The notes under the pieces are model-generated. The model did no database searches and was not told the DNA's origin. It worked only from the letters and a program-made list of their open reading frames with translations. The translations under genes were made by a program, and so were the position numbers. From assembly GCA_950097015.1 (NCBI GenBank), contig CATNEN010000039.1, forward strand, positions 10,076,001-10,140,000: a stretch of 64,000 nt of DNA. The letters are read 5' to 3'. Position 1 is the first letter of the stretch. Every line of letters begins with the position of its first letter. Positions 20,963-30,842 of the stretch are shown here, piece after piece. This stretch comes from Macrostomum hystrix. Lineage: Eukaryota; Platyhelminthes; Macrostomidae.

Positions 20963-23900
20963 ATGGACGACGATTCTGCGGCCGGCATTTTTGTGCCCCG
21001 AATCGAGCAGCTCCGACGCCAGGAGTCGACAGCCACCGACACCGCCACCTATTACACCCAGAGCAGCTTCGGTCTCAGCAGCAGTGGCGGCGGCAGCGAC
21101 GGCGGCGGTGCCGGCGGCAGCGGTCGTTCCCGGCCACTGCGGCACCCGTACTCACTGCACCTGCACCTGATCAAGGGCGCCAATCTTGTTGTCCGCGACT
21201 CGAACGGCTTCAGCGATCCCTACGTGAAGCTGAAACTCGGCCGGAAGCTTCTGGCCAAGAGTCGCGTCATCGAAAAGTCGCTCAATCCGCGCTGGGACGA
21301 ACACTTCGAGTTTCGCATCAAGGACGTCGAACGGGACCTCGAGCTGCGCGTCTACGATCGCGACCGATTGAGCGTCAACGACGACTACATGGGCCACTGC
21401 TTCCTGGCACTCGGCCAGCTCTGCCTCGGCCGCGTTCAAGAGTTCTGCATCGACCTCACTGACGAGACAGGCAAGGCTGAGGAGCCCTACATGGGCTGCT
21501 TGTCCTTCGCAGCCAAGCTGGTGCACCGCCTCATCCCGGAGGAGCTCACCGCCGACCAGCAGCAGCCGATTGAGCCGTCCTCAGCGTTGCCAGCGTCGTT
21601 TCCGTCGTCGTCGACGTCCGCAAACGCTGCCGGGAACGCGGCCGCGTTGAATCACCATCCGCATGCGGAGCACGGCATGGTGTCCGGCGGGCTCGCCCAC
21701 CTCAGCAACCTCACCAGCAAGCTGGTCGGCGGCAAGAAGCAGCACACTGCCGTTGTCATCGTCAACCTCATCAACGGCCGGAACCTGCTGGCCATGGACG
21801 ACACCGGCCAGAGCGACCCCTACGTGAAGTTCAAACTTGGCGACCAGAAGTACAAGAGCCGCATCATCAAGGAGACCCTGAATCCGTACTGGGGCGAGGA
21901 GTTCGAGTTGAAATACTTCCCGGATGACGACGGCGCGCTGCGCATCTCCGTGTTCGACCACGACGTGGCCGGCCAGAACGACTTCATGGGCCGGACCCAG
22001 GTGAACTTGAAGCGGCTGGCCTGGGAGAAGTCGCACATTGTCGAGGCTCAGCTGCTTGATGGGGCTGGCAGTCTGCGCCTCCTCATCACCATCACGGGAG
22101 CCACCATCAGCAGCGTCAGTTCGGACAACTACTTCAGCCAGCGCGGCCGCATGGAGATTGTGAACAGGTACTCACTGCTGCGCACGCATGAAGACATTGA
22201 CGATGTGGGCTGGCTACAGGTGAAGGTGAGCAATAAATGCCTACTTAATTTACAGCTGGCTTCTGCAACAAGAATCCTTGATATTTTTTAGCCTTTTTTT
22301 ACATGAGGGCAAAGCCGGGCACTGGCGCATCAGCCTGCGAGGAGGCAATTAATAATTATAATATTGTTAACAGTAGATGTGTTTTTCAAATACCCGCTTC
22401 CTACTTCACGATAACTCCCAAACCGAATAACCAATTTTCGTGAAAGTGCACCATTTGGATAAAACATTTCTCCCCTTTATGTTGAGATCGTCGACGTCGC
22501 ATTGTCGAGGTCGTCTGATGCTCTAACCACTACGCTACAGCCGTAAAAGTACACGCACACTCACGGATCTGCAGGTACATTTACCACGACTTTCATTATC
22601 CTCAGACAGCGTTCCCTCTCACGGTGCCATGCGGCTTGGCCCCTCATGGTTGTAAATTACACGACAAACGCCCAAAATGAATGTGGCCTCGCCGCGGAAT
22701 CGAGCTCAGGGACATTATGTGCACCCAGGAAATTTAATGCGAAACATACTCGAGAGAAGCAATTCAGTAATTGAATCAACGGACCCGCAAACCACAAAGG
22801 TGCTCCGAGGCCAACGCCTGACCGAGGAGAGCCACAGACTTGACGCCTTCTGCGTGCTGGAAGTCGGCAACACTCGCCTGCAGACGCACACAGAGTACAA
22901 AACTGTCAATCCCAATTGGGAGCGCAGCTTCGTGTTCGACCTCCGCGACGTGCACACCTGGCTGGAGATCTCCGTCTACGACGAGAACCGCGACCGCAAG
23001 AGCCAATCGAAGTGTCTTGGCCGGCTGGCGCTCCGGCTGCTGCGCATCGCCAACAGCGACCGTCGCTGGTTCGCGCTGCGCGACAAGAATCTGGAGTCGC
23101 GGGCTCCTGGCCTCATCGAGCTGGAAATGGACCTCATCTACAACCCGGTGCGTGCCGCCATTCGCACTCTGAACCCGCCGGAGGAGAAGGTGATGCGACC
23201 GGAGCCCAAGTTCAAGCTGGCCCTGGTTCGGCGCAACGTCAACCGCTTCATGAGCGTCATCGACGCCCTCATCGACTTTGGCAACTTCGTTGACAGCTGC
23301 TGGCAGTGGGAGAATCCGGTGCGCAGCGCCGTGGCCTTCCTCTGCTACATGACCATTGTCTGGAACTTCGAGCTGCACATGCTGCCCTGCACCCTGATCG
23401 TGCTGCTGCTGGTGAACCTGGCCTATCGCCTCACCGAGAGCCACTTCCAGTCGCGGCATCATCACTCCTCGCCTTTGATTTCATCAGCCGAAGCAGCCGA
23501 CCCCGCGAATTCAGCGGCGGCAGCGGCGACGTCAGCTGGGGACGAGTGCAACAGCGTCGAGTGCCTCGACTCCACCGAGGAGGAGCGAGGCGATGGCGGC
23601 GGCGCCAGCAGCGACAAAGGCGACGACGCTCCGACCAGCTGGAGAGAGCGCATCAAAGCGGCGCACGGCATCTTGGTGAAGGTGCAGCAGGGCCTCGACC
23701 TCGTGGCCTCGATGTGCGAGAGCGTTAGGCATACTTTTGACTGGACGGAGCCGTGGCTGTCGGCCCTGGCCCTCCTAATTCTCTGCCTCGCGTCCGTGGC
23801 GCTGTATGTGTTCCCCCTGCGCCTACTCGCTCTGGCCTGGGGCCTCAACAAATTCACTAAGAAAATCCTGCGGCCGCACGCGCTTGACAACAACGAAGTG

Positions 23901-24038
23901 CTGGACTTTCTCAGCCGCGTGCCCAGCGACGTCGACCTGGCGCAGACCCGAGAGCTCCGGCTTCCAGCGGCAGTGGCTGCGGCAGCAGCCGCCGGGGCCA
24001 CAGCCTCGACTGGAGGCGGATCGCCAAAGAAGGCCTGA
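20963..24038 (+). CDS. MCTP: Multiple C2 and transmembrane domain protein (MCTP)
   Basis: ER-anchored, calcium-binding protein related to synaptotagmins, implicated in presynaptic homeostasis and lipid/ER contact functions in animals. Exons 20963-22225 and 22800-24038, phase 0; 833 residues (vertebrate MCTP2 is about 880). C2A is at about 61-160 (acidic ligands in DSNGFSDPYVK and VYDRDR), C2B at about 262-375 (DDTGQSDPYVKFKL, VFDHDVAGQNDFMG) and C2C at about 415-505. Two membrane hairpin segments lie at about 597-632 (IVWNFELHMLP) and 740-768 (FPLRLLALAWGLNKFTKK), followed by the family tail DNNEVLDFLSRVPSDV. C2C has lost the usual loop-1 Asp cluster (EESHRLDAF), so it probably binds little calcium. 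The acceptor before exon 2 (CACAAAG/GTGCTC) lacks a pyrimidine tract and sits just after SINE sequence. The stop codon lies within a (GACT)n tract. Confidence 0.93.
22345..22545 (-). mobile_element. tRNA-derived SINE (family 2), MCTP intron
   Basis: On the minus strand, TAGCGTAGTGGTTAGAGC is a clear RNA polymerase III A box with tRNA-like context, followed about 35 nt on by a B-box-like GTCGACGATCTC. The body runs to an AT-rich tail (ATATTATAATTATTA) near 22350. It differs from SINE family 1. Confidence 0.65.
22546..22725 (-). mobile_element. SINE family 1 fragment, MCTP intron
   Basis: Contains the diagnostic segments TGTAAATTACACGACAA and GTGGCCTCGCCGCGGAATCG in the order seen in the 40858-41105 copy. 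It abuts SINE family 2 and ends about 75 bp before exon 2. Confidence 0.6.
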
Positions 24039-24083
24039 CTGACTGACTGACTGACTGACTGACTGACTGACTGACTGACTGAC
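24037..24083 (+). repeat. (GACT)n microsatellite at MCTP stop codon
   Basis: About 11 to 12 pure GACT units. The MCTP TGA stop (24036-24038) lies at its left edge, so slippage could alter the C-terminus. Confidence 0.95.
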
Positions 24084-24645
24084 TGCTTTCAATGCTGCTT
24101 CCTATGTGGCTTCCATTTGCGTTATCTCTATCTCACATCTGTCCATCCAATTCCTTCATTCCTTGCGTAATTAGCTCTCTTAGCTACTGAATTTCCTCCC
24201 GCTCTAGAAATTTAAATTGACAATGCACAGCGAAACAATTAGCAAAACGAAACCTTTTCAGAATTGTTTTGCCCAAGCGCTCATTCAATTTAGTATAAGT
24301 AGTATAAGTAGGTTATGCTATTTTTTATGAAATATTTAAAACGGGTTTTACCTTTGTTATGGAATTCAATTTTGGCTGTGTGACGCCGCTTGAAGGCGCA
24401 AGGCGTAAGCGAGTTTCAGCCTTCAAGAGTGTCCACTTAGCTCGTATTTTGCTTTCGACTGCTAGTAAGGCTCGACAAAACGAAGTTCTCACAATCGGCA
24501 TTGCTGCGAAATTCTGTTTTAAAGGCCTTCTTAGTTTCACTGTTTTCTTTTTTCCAGTTTTGCTTCTTGTAGAAGACTGTCAGCAAGCATGACATCTTTC
24601 TAAATGGTTGTTTGTTTGTTCATTTTATATCAACATTGCAAATGA

Positions 24646-24651
24646 AATAAA
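24646..24651 (+). terminator. Candidate MCTP poly(A) signal
   Basis: AATAAA about 610 nt after the MCTP stop, within AT-rich sequence followed by an A-run. The region between (24084-24640) holds no other recognisable gene and is the likely 3' UTR. Confidence 0.5.
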
Positions 24652-24839
24652 ATTATAACAAAAAAGTTTAATAATGGAATTATTCTACGCCAAAAATACA
24701 AAGCCACCATTTAGTAGCCAGAGGTGTATCGAAAAATAAAGAGAAATAGAATGGAAAAGTCACACTTTATAGAGTGAAGAAATTGAAGGGACAAAAGTTG
24801 CACATCAAGCCACCAAGTCTTCTCTCCGCGGCAGGGATT

Positions 24840-25615
24840 AGTGAAGCGGAGGAGTGAAGGGGAGGAGTGAATGGGAGGAGTGAAGGGGAGGAGTGAAGGG
24901 GAGGAGTGCAAGGGAGGAGTGAAGGGGAGGAGTGCAAGGGAGGAGTGAAGCGGAGGAGTGAAGGGGAGGAGTGAAGGGGAGGAGTGAAGGGGAGGAGTGA
25001 AGCGGAGGAGTGAAGGGGAGGAGTGAAGGGAGGAGTGAAGGGGAGGAGTGAAGGGGAGGAGTGAATGGGAGGAGTGAAGGGGAGGAGTGCAAGGGAGGAG
25101 TGAAGGGGAGGAGTGAAGGGGAGGAGTGCAAGGGAGGAGTGAAGCGGAGGAGTGAAGGGGAGGAGTGAAGGGGAGGAGTGAAGGGAGGAGTGAAGGGGAG
25201 GAGTGAAGGGAGGAGTGAAGGGGAGGAGTGAAGGGGAGGAGTGCAAGGGAGGAGTGAAGCGGAGGAGTGAAGGGGAGGAGTGAAGGGAGGAGTGAAGGGG
25301 AGGAGTGAAGGGGAGGAGTGAAGGGAGGAGTGAAGGGGAGGAGTGAAGGGGAGGAGTGAAGGGAGGAGTGAAGGGGAGGAGTGAAGGGGAGGAGTGCAAG
25401 GGAGGAGTGAAGCGGAGGAGTGAAGGGGAGGAGTGAAGGGAGGAGTGAAGGGGAGGAGTGAAGGGGAGGAATGAAGGGGAGGAGTGAAGGGGAGGAGTGA
25501 AGGGGAGGAGTGAAGGCGAGGAGTGAAGGGGAGGATTGAAGGGGAGGAGTGAAGGGGAGGAGTGAAGGGGGGAGTGAAGGGGAGGAGTGAAGGGGAGGAG
25601 AGAAGGGGAGGAGTG
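24840..25615 (+). repeat. 13-14-bp GGAGGAGTGAAGGG minisatellite
   Basis: About 57 G-rich units, some one base shorter (GAAGGGA against GAAGGGGA) and some with GTGCAAGGGA or GTGAAGCGGA variants. Frames on the minus strand are periodic artefacts. The strand asymmetry (purines on +) suggests triplex or G-quadruplex potential. Confidence 0.95.
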
Positions 25616-26030
25616 GCGCAAAGAGGTGAGGGTGAGGTGTGAAGGGAGAAGTGAAGTGGAGGAGTGACGCAAAGAGGATGTGTGGGTAACTTAAAACCAC
25701 GCTGATCTGGCGAAGTCAGTCAATATTTTATACGAAGTAACAATATTGTAAGTGCTGCTTTTTTACAAGTTGGTTTTGGCTGAATGAGTCCTAGGTGTTC
25801 ACAGAACACTTTTAAGAGTACACGGCCAACAACCAGAGTCCGAGTAAATCAGTGTCTTTTATTAGTTTCAGCCAGAAGTACAACTTCCGCCCGCAGATTC
25901 TGTGACAGCGAGTGAATCAACTGTGGCACTCAATCCCTTGCCACTATACAGGGCATGTCAATGGGAACCGCTGTCACCGAGACTCAAATATTTGCTTTTC
26001 ACCAGAATCGACTCAATGACTTGCACCGAC
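25616..26030. other. Intergenic DNA
   Basis: Degenerate array edge, then unique sequence. No gene is supported; the frame starting at 25902 runs into the next array and has no domain. Confidence 0.4.
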
Positions 26031-26580
26031 TGTACTCACACTGACTCTCCCTCACCTTCTCGCCCTGACTGTCCCTCACCTTCTCACCCTGACTGTCCCT
26101 CACCTTCTCACCCTGACTCTCCCTCACCTTCTCACCCTGACTCTCCCTCCCTTTCTTACCCCGACTCTCCCTCACCTTCTCATCCCGACTCTCCCTCACC
26201 TTCTCATCCCGACTCTCCCTCAACTTCTCATCCCGACTCTCCCTCACCTTCTCATCCCGACTCTCCCTCACCTTCTCATCCCGACTCTCCCTCACCTTCT
26301 CATCCCGACTCTCCCTCACCTTCTCATCCCGACTCTCCCTCACCTTCTCATCCCGACTCTCCCTCAACTTCTCATCCCGACTCTCCCTCACCTTCTCATC
26401 CCGACTCTCCCTCACCTTCTTACCCCGACTCCCCCTCACCTTCTCACCCTGACTCTCCCTCACATTCTCACACTGACTCTCCCTCACATTCTCACACTGA
26501 CTCTCCCTCACATTCTCACACTGACTCTCCCTCACATTCTCACACTGACTCTCCCTCACATTCTCACACTGACTCTCCCA
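26030..26580 (+). repeat. 24-bp minisatellite
   Basis: About 23 units built on CTCCCTCACCTTCTCATCCC plus GACT. Three zones: CACCCTGAC at the left, CATCCCGAC in the centre, CACACTGAC at the right. The period is a multiple of three, giving spurious SPSPSHPD repeats. Confidence 0.95.
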
Positions 26581-27054
26581 CCCGCCGGGCACTATTTAAT
26601 GCATGTGAAATGAAACAAACGGGGTGGGGTGGGAACGTGGTATTACATCTGCTCTCCAGATTCAGTGGCTGGGCTCAGAAGGTGATGCACTTTTATCCCT
26701 TGGTTCGGACTCCGCGCCGGCTGTGGGTGGGTTGTCGGGGCGCTGGTTTGAAGAATGAGATGAGACTGCAGTTGCAGAGATGCGGGAGAGAAAACGATGG
26801 AGGCTGACAAGATGAGATTTATCTAGCAAACCCCGAGGGTATGCTTGGCCTTCTCTTAGACTTTTATATTTGAGATCTTTCCGTAGTGCCAGCGGCAAAG
26901 TCCGTCAGCGGTCCACAGAAAATTTGCTTGTTAATAACTCTAATTCTGCGATCTATTAATAGTCTTTTAAGAATGCCCAATTTATTTAATCTGCACAAAG
27001 CCAGCATGCTCTGGTTCTTAGAGGTCTGCCAATCCGCTCTTACCCTGCCTCTAC
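26581..27054. other. Intergenic DNA
   Basis: Unique sequence between two pyrimidine-rich arrays. I see no exon, RNA gene or mobile element. Confidence 0.4.
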
Positions 27055-27440
27055 CCTCTCTTGCCCAACCTTCTGCCCTCTCTTCTCCAATTTTTCTGCC
27101 CTTCTTCTGCCCTCTCTTCCCCAACCTTCTGCCCTCTCTTCCCCAACCTTCTGCCCTCTCTTCCCCAACCTTCTGCCCTCTCTTCCCCAACCTTCTGCCC
27201 TCTCTTCCCCAACCTTCTGCCCTCTCTTCCCCAACCTTCTGCCCTCTCTTCCCCAACCTTCTGCCCTCTCTTCCCCAACCTTCTGCCCTCTCTTCCCCAA
27301 CCTTCTGCCCTCTCTTCCCCAACCTTCTGCCCTCTCTTCCCCAACTTTCTGCCCTCTCTTCCCCAACCTTCTGCCCTCTCTTCCCCAACTTTCTGCCCTC
27401 TCTCCCCAAACTCTAATTCCCTCTCTCCCCAAACTCTGAT
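27055..27440 (+). repeat. 22-bp minisatellite
   Basis: About 16 units built on TGCCCTCTCTTCCCCAACCT, highly homogeneous. Frames on both strands are repeats of this unit. Confidence 0.95.
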
Positions 27441-28005
27441 TCCCTCTCTTCAACCTTCCTGAATTCGACCCATCGTCCCCTGAAGCCCTCACACGAACCC
27501 GAGTTTGTCAGTTGAAGTACATCTTAAAAATAACAAATTAGCCGATGAAGCCAGAAATTTGTTTCGGGAAACGGAACATTCATTTTTGACAGCCGAGACT
27601 AACGTCCGCCGACAATTTTCATTGGGCAGTTTTAGGCGAACATTCGCTTTCAGGAATAAAATTCTAGATAAATGGCAGCGGATACAAATGAGAGGCATGA
27701 AATCCCATTAGGTCAGGGGGTAAGGCGACCAGATCCCATTCAGTTCTCATAGGACCGGAGGGCCAAATCTCGCGGCTCCCAAATTATGGGAGCGATTTCG
27801 CTGAGAGAAAGGGAAACTAGTGGGAGAGTGAGGAAATGCGAGCAATAAGCCGAATACGATTCAGAAAGAGATGAGACGCGAGAAAGATGAGATAAGTGAG
27901 AGAGGTGAAACAAGAGGTGAGTGGTGAGAGGGAGGCGAATGAGAGGTTAGACAGACGAGAGTTGAGAGTTGAGAAATATCACAGAGGTGAGAGAGATGGG
28001 AGATA
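27441..28005. other. Intergenic DNA
   Basis: Unique sequence to about 27840, then increasingly GAGA-rich, grading into the next array. Short opposing frames at 27489-27711 have no recognisable domain. Confidence 0.4.
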
Positions 28006-28920
28006 TCATGTAGGTGAGAAGGTGAGAGAGACGTAAGAGAGGTGAGTGAAATGAGAGAGTTCAGAGAGGTTAGAGAGATGAGAGAGGTGAGACAGAGAGG
28101 TGAGATAGAAAGGTGAGATAGAGAGGTGAGATAGAGCGGTGAGAGAGGTGAGATAGAGAGGTGAGAGAGGTGAGAGAGGTGAGAGAGGTGAGAGAGGTGA
28201 GAGAGGTGAGAGAGGTGAGATAGAGAGGTGAGAGAGGTGAGAGAGGTGAGAGAGGTGAGATAGAGAGGTGAGAGAGGTGAGATAGAGAGATGAGAGAGGT
28301 GAGAGAGGTGAGAGAGGTGAGAGAGTTGAGAGAGGTGAGAGAGGTGAGAGAGGTGAGATAGAGAGGTGAGAGAGGTGAGAGAGGTGAGAGAGGTGAGAGA
28401 GGTGAGAGAGGTGAGAGAGGTGAGATAGAGAGGTGAGAGAGGTGAGAGAGGTGAGAGAGGTGAGAGAGGTGAGAGAGGTGAGAGAGGTGAGAGAGGTGAG
28501 ATAGAGAGGTGAGAGAGGTGAGAGAGGTGAGAGAGGTGAGAGAGGTGAGATAGAGAGGTGAGAGAGGTGAGAGAGGTGAGATAGAGAGGTGAGAGAGGTG
28601 AGAGAGGTGAGAGAGGTGAGAGAGGTGAGATAGAGAGGTGAGAGAGGTGAGAAGAGAGGTGAGAGAGGTGAGATAGAGAGGTGAGAGAGGTGAGAGAGGT
28701 GAGAGAGGTGAGATAGAGAGATGAGAGAGATGAGAGAGGTGAGAGAGGTGAGAGAGGTGAGAGAGGTGAGAGAGGTGAGAGAGGTGAGAGAGGTGAGAGA
28801 GGTGAGAGAGGTGAGATAGAGAGGTGAGAGAGGTGAGAGAGGTGAGAGAGGTGAGATGAGAGAGGTGAGAGAGGTGAGAGAGGTGAGAGAGGTGGGTGAG
28901 GTAGAAGAGGTGTGAGAGGA
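28006..28920 (+). repeat. 8-bp GTGAGAGA array
   Basis: About 110 units of GTGAGAGA with interspersed GATAGAGA variants that mark a roughly regular higher-order pattern. The long minus-strand frames of Leu/Ser/Thr/His repeats are artefacts. Confidence 0.95.
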
Positions 28921-29585
28921 GAGTAATGTGGTAGAGGTGATGGTAAGAGTGATAGCTCGTATGTAGTGAAGGTAAATCATGGGTTGGCTGCAAAACTTTT
29001 GATCTAGCTAAACTAGTTTAGTTAGAAGTCGAACACCTCATAACTCATTGCCGTTGAGGGTGTTATCGCAAAAAATGAAGGAAAGAAACGACTATGAGCT
29101 TGAAATGATGAAAAATGAATGAGTTCAGAGCAAGTTAGGCAAGTGTTCTTGCTATCCCTCAGAGTACAGTCTCAGCCGAAGTACTTGGCCAGTCTGTCTG
29201 GCACACTTCTGTCTCCACTTTCTTCTCCTCAAATAAGCAAATTTTTGCTCTGTGTCCGGCTTGAATCAATTGATAAATAAATCCCCACTCATGAGTCTGC
29301 CTTTCGAAAAAAATACACCCCCCAGGGAGTCGGGGTGACAGTTTAGTGATTGGATGAGAGACCGCATCGAAGATTGCTTGGACCTTGGAATGCAGAATAA
29401 GAACTAAAGCAATAGACAAAGAGATTTGAGATTTTGTCTACTTGTTTACTATAAGTAGTCACATGCGAATTCAATACTTTACCACTCGAAAGACCGAGGG
29501 GCTGTTTCAGATACTCAGGGGCTGTTTCAGATACTCACATAACAACAACAAATTACAGCTACCCCGGCGGTGCCGAAGGTGGGTA
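28921..29585. other. Intergenic DNA
   Basis: Unique sequence with a short direct repeat GGGGCTGTTTCAGATACTCA at about 29499-29537. No gene is supported. Confidence 0.4.
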
Positions 29586-29589
29586 ACTG

Positions 29590-30009
29590 TCAAAATGCGC
29601 GCGGAAGCGCAGCGTTTCGCAGAATTGTCACTCCACGGGGGTCGGAGATGCCAGCGTCCGACAGAAGCAGGTCGACGTAGCGCACTGTCCTCGCCTGGCC
29701 ACACCGCCGCGGTCCCTGCAGGGAAAGCAACAGTACATCCTGCAGGGGCTCTGGGCAGCGCTGCTCCGCTCGAAAGACGTGTCCGGCCAGCTGCAGGCGC
29801 CGGGATCGCAGTAGCTGGCTTGGTCGACGGAGCTGGGCTCGGCGGTACAATTCATCGTTGGTGACAATGGTGGCGGTGTTCGGCGAGTAGTGGATCCCGA
29901 AGGCGGCGCGCAGGAGAGCTGCGAATAAGCAACTTCCAGAATCACAAAACATCGGCATCGTCGGGATGTTCAACGATTCACGTCGCAGTATTCCATGTGG
30001 TATTTCCAC
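29590..30009 (-). pseudogene. LINE reverse transcriptase C-terminal fragment
   Basis: The minus strand reads TNDELYRRAQL...LRSRRLQLAGHVFRAEQRCP...LQDVLLLSLQGPRRCGQA. The pattern ELYRR...LR.RRL.L.GHV.R is the conserved tail of the polyprotein of many non-LTR retrotransposons. The frame opens only here, so this is a 5'-truncated copy, as is typical for LINEs. The clade cannot be assigned by eye. Confidence 0.75.
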
Positions 30010-30700
30010 AGGGGGGATAGCGTGGTCTTTCTTAACCGTTTAAAATTACAATTGTACAAAAAATACGGGAGACTGGTGAGAGATGAAGAATGAAGAATGA
30101 AATTATATCAGAAAAAAGCCCATAGACTATGGAAAATTATACACGAGTCACAAACACTATTCTCGTGTCAGGGCAGATGTATGATCTTAAAATAAGAATT
30201 AGAATATGACCTTGGTGGGCACAACTGTTAAGACAAAAAAATCCTGTGTAATGGAGAAGGACAAAGCACACCTGAAAGTAACCAAAATCGAAAACTCATT
30301 TCGTCAGTAATAATTTCCCTGATTGCGAATATACGTGATTGCGATTCAACGAGAATATGAATTCTCACCAAATACAGAAATAGTCAGTCTGAGCTCGAAT
30401 GCATTCTGAGACATCCGGTCTGTACACCAAGAGCCCCATTGGGGCAGAATTACAAAAGTAACTTGTAATTTTAAATTGTAAAAGTAACTTAAAAAAATTC
30501 CTTTGTTTTAGCATCGAATAAAGCTAAAATGTCAACGAAGGCAAACGCGTTAATCTCTGCCTCTCTGCTACTTAACCCCCGTGTGCCTGCTTACTTATCA
30601 GGTGTGTGTGTGTGTTGTGCTCAGGAATGGACTCAAACTATGTTGGGGCGTCCAGTTTGACTTCTCTAAGCGTTGTCCACAACACAAAAGTTTCGACGCG
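30010..30700. other. Upstream region of the small secreted-protein gene
   Basis: AT-rich unique sequence with a short (GT)n at about 30601-30614. It ends in the promoter described next. Confidence 0.4.
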
Positions 30701-30704
30701 TCCG

Positions 30705-30746
30705 CCAATGGCTGAGCCGCACGGTGGGCAGAGTAGGTATAAAATA
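30705..30746 (+). promoter_or_regulatory. CCAAT box plus TATA box
   Basis: CCAAT at 30705-30709 within CCGCCAATGG and TATAAAATA at 30738-30746 form a classical core promoter. Transcription would start near 30768, about 75 nt before the ATG at 30843. Confidence 0.65.
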
Positions 30747-30842
30747 GCCGTTACTCCCAAAGCGCTCGCAGGCTGTATTGTGGACAATAAAAGTGCACAG
30801 CTCGATCAGTTAAGGGACGCTGGATTTCAAGCTGCATCCCAG

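Noticed and set aside
21152-23732. Long minus-strand frames opposite MCTP
   Set aside because: Shadows of GC-rich coding sequence; no domain, whereas the plus frame is clearly MCTP.
24711-25700. Ser/Leu/Pro-rich minus-strand frames of about 300 codons
   Set aside because: Pure translation of the 13-14-bp array, with overlapping frames equally long.
28006-28993. Leu/Ser/Thr/His repeat frames of over 300 codons
   Set aside because: Translation of the 8-bp array; two overlapping frames are equally open.
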